Part shown: positions 5,762-7,807 of the stretch, piece after piece
Position numbering within the stretch: the stretch's first letter is position 1
Layout of the letters: each line of letters begins with the position of its first letter
From: Acidobacteriaceae bacterium
Lineage (GTDB): Bacteria; Acidobacteriota; Terriglobia; Terriglobales; Acidobacteriaceae
Assembly: GCA_003139975.1 (NCBI GenBank)
Contig: PLHN01000269.1
Location: 1 to 7,807 of the forward strand
Reading direction: 5' to 3'
DNA: 7,807 nucleotides
The notes under the pieces: generated by a model
The model's input: only the letters and a program-made list of their open reading frames with translations
Told to the model about the DNA's origin: nothing
Database searches by the model: none
Position numbers and translations under genes: made by a program

Positions 5762-6226
5762 ATGGAGCAGACATATTTCGTTACGTCCGAGACTGCGCAA
5801 CGGACGACGGTCTTCCAATCGGCTGGGGCGGCGGATTTATTCATGGATGTACTACTGGGCTATCGACGAGAGCAAAGATACCTGCTGCACGAATTCGTGC
5901 TTATGCCGGACCGCTTTCACGGGCTGATCACACCGACTCCGGAGGTTTCGCTTGAGCGGGCCGTGCATTTCATTAAGGGAGGATTTTCTTTCCGGCTGAA
6001 ATCGAGCGTACCGGTCTGGCAGGCCAGCTTCACGAATCACGGGATTCGAGATAGTGAGGACTTCGAGCGGTATTGCGAGTTCATATGGGCGAGTCCGGTG
6101 CGATCCGGCCTGGCGCCGAAACCGGAGGACTATCTGTTCTCTTCGGCAGGCGGAAGATATGAGTTGGATCCCGCTCCAGAGCGACTAACAAGCCATCTCG
6201 GTGTCGTTGGCCAGATAACAGCTTAG
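5762..6226 (+). CDS. REP-associated (RAYT) / IS200-like transposase, apparently catalytically degenerate
   Basis: This 154-aa protein covers a full Y1 transposase (PF01797-type) domain of the RAYT group. The opening strand is QTYFVTSETAQRTTVFQ (3-19). It continues with YLLHEFVLMPD (40-50), the RAYT stretch VHFIKGGFSFRLK (68-80), WQASFTNHGIRDSEDF (86-101) and the helix ERYCEFIWASPVRSGL (102-117), ending near the usual length. RAYTs nick single-stranded REP hairpins with an HUH metal site and a tyrosine nucleophile. Here the usual MPDHxH reads MPDRFH (first His replaced by Arg51, His53 kept). The usual YIxxNPV, whose Tyr is the nucleophile (Tyr115 in E. coli by my count), reads FIWASPV, with Phe107 and Ser109. 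Each change needs one base. Nicking activity is therefore doubtful, yet the frame is intact. The ATG at 5762 fits the family N-terminus but has no strong Shine-Dalgarno. A large hairpin starts at its stop codon. Confidence 0.85.
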   Translation: MEQTYFVTSETAQRTTVFQSAGAADLFMDVLLGYRREQRYLLHEFVLMPDRFHGLITPTPEVSLERAVHFIKGGFSFRLKSSVPVWQASFTNHGIRDSEDFERYCEFIWASPVRSGLAPKPEDYLFSSAGGRYELDPAPERLTSHLGVVGQITA

Positions 6227-6264
6227 GAGGCTGGGGAAGAATTGTTTTCTTCGCAGCAGCCTCC
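6226..6264. repeat. Two-part hairpin starting at the RAYT stop codon
   Basis: GGAGGCTG (6226-6233) pairs with CAGCCTCC (6257-6264). Inside, GAAGAA (6236-6241) pairs with TTCTTC (6247-6252) around TTGTT, with a small asymmetric internal loop between the stems. The first base is the last base of the TAG stop. No T-run follows on plus, so it may be a structured 3' end or a REP-like element placed where RAYT genes often carry one. Confidence 0.6.
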
Positions 6265-6423
6265 CTTGGCGGCTGAAGCCCGTATTCAAGACAAAGCGCT
6301 ATCGCGGCGATGAACCGCTCCACCCCATCACGCCAAAACCGGGGGTGCTGGGGCCGCGGCGCTGCGCCACCCAAAATCAGGTGCAACACCAACGTTTTTC
6401 CGTCCTCTATTTGAGGACAGGAG
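6265..6423. other. Repeat-like, non-coding spacer between RAYT and the secreted protein gene
   Basis: No gene is supported. The stretch contains small palindromes such as GGCTGAAGCC (near 6271), ATCGC/GCGAT (near 6300) and GGCGC/GCGCC (near 6358). A minus-strand open frame at 6081-6392 crosses the spacer into the RAYT gene and translates to an unrecognisable Arg/Pro-rich product, so I do not call it. Confidence 0.5.
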
Positions 6424-6447
6424 AAAAAGGGAGCACAAGGTGCTCCC
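6424..6447 (-). terminator. Intrinsic terminator of the small secreted protein gene
   Basis: On the minus strand GGGAGCAC (6447-6440) pairs perfectly with GTGCTCCC (6436-6429) around a CTT loop, followed at once by TTTTTC (6428-6423). This textbook rho-independent terminator is 42 bases past the stop codon. It ends minus-strand transcription before the convergent RAYT gene. Confidence 0.9.
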
Positions 6448-6488
6448 GGCTTCTCAATAGGCGTGTGCTTACTTTGAACGGTTCGGGC

Positions 6489-6872
6489 TTACTTGGAGCT
6501 ATCGCCCATTGACGCGCGGTCGGACCCGCCGATGTCAAGCGCGGTTTTCTTTCCGGCGAAGCGAATTTCCGAAACCGATGCTTTCCCGTTGCTGTGGTTG
6601 ACAATCGCCGCGTTATACGACGAAGCCTGCTGGAGTTCGACTTCCTTAGCGGTCGTCTTAGCGAGTTCTTTCTTGCCCTGCATGACACTCAGTTCCACGT
6701 TCGCCCCGGTGCCTTCCCAGCGGATCTGGTAATCACCGGCCGGAATCTGTTGTCCATTCACCTCAACCGTTTCTTGAATGTGCAGACTTCCTTTGTTGCT
6801 CGCGAAAGCACCCGTTGCGACGAAGACCGCCAGCCCGAGCACCACACTCTTTGCCAGATTGTTCAGTTTCAT
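6489..6872 (-). CDS. Small secreted beta-rich protein of an acidobacterial family, function unknown
   Basis: This 127-aa protein has a Sec signal peptide: MKLNNLAK, a hydrophobic core at about 9-20, and a likely cut after Ala-Phe-Ala (22-24). The mature part begins SNKGSLHI and continues with VNGQQIPAGDYQIRWEG (about 38-54), LSVMQGKKELAKTTAKEVEL (61-80), a Tyr/Asn/His-rich segment (86-95) and SEIRFAGKKTALDIGG (101-116). This pattern, which I recall from many acidobacterial secreted hypotheticals, suggests a small beta-sandwich, but no catalytic residues or known ligand can be named. It has no cysteine, so it is not a lipoprotein. An upstream in-frame ATG at 7019 was rejected: the ATG at 6872 gives the signal peptide and has AGAGGA four bases upstream. 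It is monocistronic, with a candidate promoter near 6990 and a strong terminator. Export is confident; role is unknown. Confidence 0.85.
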   Translation of the reverse strand: MKLNNLAKSVVLGLAVFVATGAFASNKGSLHIQETVEVNGQQIPAGDYQIRWEGTGANVELSVMQGKKELAKTTAKEVELQQASSYNAAIVNHSNGKASVSEIRFAGKKTALDIGGSDRASMGDSSK

Positions 6873-6887
6873 ACGATCCTCTTTCTG

Positions 6888-6904
6888 CCCGGTTTCTGGC
6901 CGGG
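6888..6904 (-). other. Small leader hairpin before the secreted protein gene
   Basis: CCCGG and CCGGG pair (5 bp, 7-base loop), ending 15 bases before the start codon and just ahead of the ribosome binding site AGAGGA. It could affect translation or mRNA stability. The stem is short and may be chance in GC-rich DNA. Confidence 0.35.
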
Positions 6905-6963
6905 ACCTCATGGGCGGCTGGTTCGGAGCGGGCCATCGACGACTTGCCTTTTTGCAGCGAAGT

Positions 6964-6992
6964 CTTACAATGCACCTGTCAGGGTGACGCAA
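6964..6992 (-). promoter_or_regulatory. Candidate sigma70 promoter of the secreted protein gene
   Basis: On the minus strand TTGCGT (6992-6987), a 17-base spacer and TGTAAG (6969-6964) give three and four matches to the -35 and -10 consensus. Transcription would start near 6957, with an ~85-base leader. The region also contains CAGGGTGAC (6980-6988), whose inverted copy lies at 7075-7083. Box quality is modest. Confidence 0.35.
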
Positions 6993-7019
6993 AGGGAAGC
7001 GAGGTCGACTCGTTGCCAT

Positions 7020-7386
7020 CCTTTTGCCGGACTCGGCTCACCAGGGCCGCCAAACCATGCGTGAGTTGAGTCCTGTCACCCTGCAAGATATCTAGATTCT
7101 TAGAGTCAGAGTTTCCTCCTGCCCCATCTTGATTCGATTCAAAATACGCATCCCGGTTCCGGGAAGTTCCCGACTTAGCGAAGATATTTATTGGACGCGT
7201 AAGCGGGCAGCGCGTTAGCAGTTCTGCGATAGGTTTGGCTGCAACATCCGGAGTATGTCTAGTCAGGATTGGGACTGTCGCGGTTAGGCCAGAATGATTT
7301 TCGAGGGCGTGACTTGCTGCACATTCCCGGTGAATGCGAAGGGCAAGAGGTCTTGCGCGCGTTTACTGAAGATCAGCAGCTTATCT
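7020..7386. other. Spacer between the MDR oxidoreductase and the secreted protein gene
   Basis: No gene is supported; open frames near 7269-7509 on plus are antisense shadows of the oxidoreductase end. It contains overlapping palindromes at 7151-7172, a GCAAGA/TCTTGC inverted repeat at 7343-7356, and a 7-bp hairpin TGAAGAT/ATCTTCA (7367-7389) that overlaps the oxidoreductase stop codon. No T-tract follows that hairpin on the minus strand, so a classical terminator is not evident. Confidence 0.5.
7151..7172. repeat. Two overlapping palindromes, mutually exclusive folds
   Basis: TCCCGG-TT-CCGGGA (7151-7164) and CGGGAA-G-TTCCCG (7160-7172) share the central CGGGA. Only one can form at a time in single-stranded nucleic acid. 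As duplex DNA they form two overlapping dyads. No adjacent gene start explains them. Confidence 0.5.
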
Positions 7387-7807
7387 TCATGCGATTTTCA
7401 GTACAATCTTGCCGTAATTTTTCCCTTCCTGCATCAGCGTGTAGGCGGCGCGTGCATCGGCGAGCGGAAACACTTTCCCGATGACGGGATTCAGTTTCCC
7501 ATCGGCTAGCCATTCCGAGAGCTGCTTCCATGCCGATTCCATGAGCGGGCGGTTCTGGCTGAGATAGCTGAGCCAGAGGCCGTGCACGCTGGCGCCCTTG
7601 GCGTAAAGCACACGTGTGTCGAGCAGCGGAGTTTCTCCGGTGGCTGCGCCGTAAACGATAACGCGTCCGAAGTCGCGCAGGCAGCGCAGGCTTTTGGCGG
7701 TGTGCTCGCCGCCCAGCATTTCGAAGACCGCGTCCACGCCCTCGCCGTGGGTAAGGTTCTTTACGACCTCCTCGTAGTCGTGCTGCTTGTAGTTGATACC
7801 GTGCTGC
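7387..7807 (-). CDS. MDR-family oxidoreductase (quinone oxidoreductase-like), C-terminal part
   Basis: The minus-strand frame is open from the window edge to TGA at 7387-7389, giving 139 visible residues; the N-terminal part lies outside. The visible part is the second half of the Rossmann domain and the C-terminal tail of a medium-chain dehydrogenase/reductase. It includes GINYKQHDYEE, the family stretch GEGVDAVFEMLGGEHTAKSL followed by LRDFGRVIVYGAATGE (cofactor-domain strands), a loop with VHGLWLSYL, and the typical end GKVFPLADARAAYTLM then GKNYGKIVLKI. Members use NAD(P)H to reduce quinones, enals or alcohol/aldehyde pairs in the cytoplasm. The GKNYGKIVL ending favours the zinc-free quinone oxidoreductase branch, but the residues that would decide lie outside the window. 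An internal GTG at 7737 is not the start, because homologous sequence continues upstream to the edge. Confidence 0.85.
   Translation of the reverse strand, partial: QHGINYKQHDYEEVVKNLTHGEGVDAVFEMLGGEHTAKSLRCLRDFGRVIVYGAATGETPLLDTRVLYAKGASVHGLWLSYLSQNRPLMESAWKQLSEWLADGKLNPVIGKVFPLADARAAYTLMQEGKNYGKIVLKIA

Noticed and set aside
5634..5955. 97-aa and 85-aa plus-strand frames overlapping the RAYT start
   Set aside because: They lie in other frames than the transposase and have no recognisable product; only the 5762 frame shows Y1 transposase motifs.
6081..6392. 103-aa minus-strand frame after RAYT
   Set aside because: It overlaps the RAYT coding region and repeat-like spacer; the translation is Arg/Pro-rich with no family signature.
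6873..7019. 49-residue N-terminal extension of the secreted protein
   Set aside because: The extension is Arg/Pro-rich and would bury the signal peptide. The purine-rich stretch before 7019 is too close to the ATG, and a candidate promoter lies within the extension.
7367..7389. Hairpin at the oxidoreductase stop codon as an intrinsic terminator
   Set aside because: The 7-bp stem is real, but no T-tract follows on the minus strand, so I list it only as spacer content.
1..7807. CRISPR array, tRNA or rRNA gene
   Set aside because: No regularly spaced direct repeats with unique spacers, no tRNA cloverleaf and no rRNA-like sequence were seen on either strand.

Overview
The window looks like chromosomal, accessory-type DNA from a soil Acidobacteriota bacterium (Terriglobia / Koribacter-like). 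This is inferred from recognition of protein families, not from a search. The pointers are a very long lipoprotein built of putative-Ig repeats plus small glycine/serine-rich beta modules, a small secreted 'GSLHI...PAGDYQIRWEG' protein, an acidobacterial-type ABM-fold protein, a REP-associated transposase, and intergenic spacers crowded with palindromic repeats. There is no rRNA, tRNA or CRISPR array.

Layout, left to right. Positions 1-384 are a gene-free spacer with at least four different palindromes. A two-gene Fic toxin-antitoxin module follows on the + strand: a 65-aa antitoxin-like protein (385-582), overlapped by a Fic AMP-transferase gene (557-1216) that is cut by one in-frame TAG at 890-892 although its catalytic motif downstream is intact. 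Positions 1217-1926 are a long spacer with tandem and palindromic repeats. One of these is an inverted copy of the element that lies upstream of the Fic module, so the module is bracketed by the same roughly 44-bp palindrome in opposite orientations. On the - strand come an ABM-fold protein (1927-2241) with a strong ribosome binding site folded into a small hairpin, and then a 963-aa cell-surface lipoprotein (2511-5402) with its own terminator.

After a divergent spacer holding a perfect 9-bp inverted repeat, the + strand carries a RAYT / IS200-like transposase (5762-6226). Both of its catalytic signatures, the HUH pair and the nucleophilic tyrosine, appear to be substituted. A large hairpin starts at its stop codon. 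A repeat-rich spacer follows, then a small secreted protein on the - strand (6489-6872) with a clear terminator. Another spacer with overlapping palindromes follows, and last the C-terminal part of an MDR-family oxidoreductase (7387-7807, - strand, running off the window).

The genes do not form one pathway. Each has its own strand, leader or terminator. The common thread is decay and repeats: a Fic gene broken by one nonsense codon, a transposase that looks catalytically dead, and many palindromes in every spacer. I see no clear new multi-gene system. The best leads are the inactivated or domesticated RAYT, the TAG-interrupted Fic gene, and the palindromic elements with T-rich loops.
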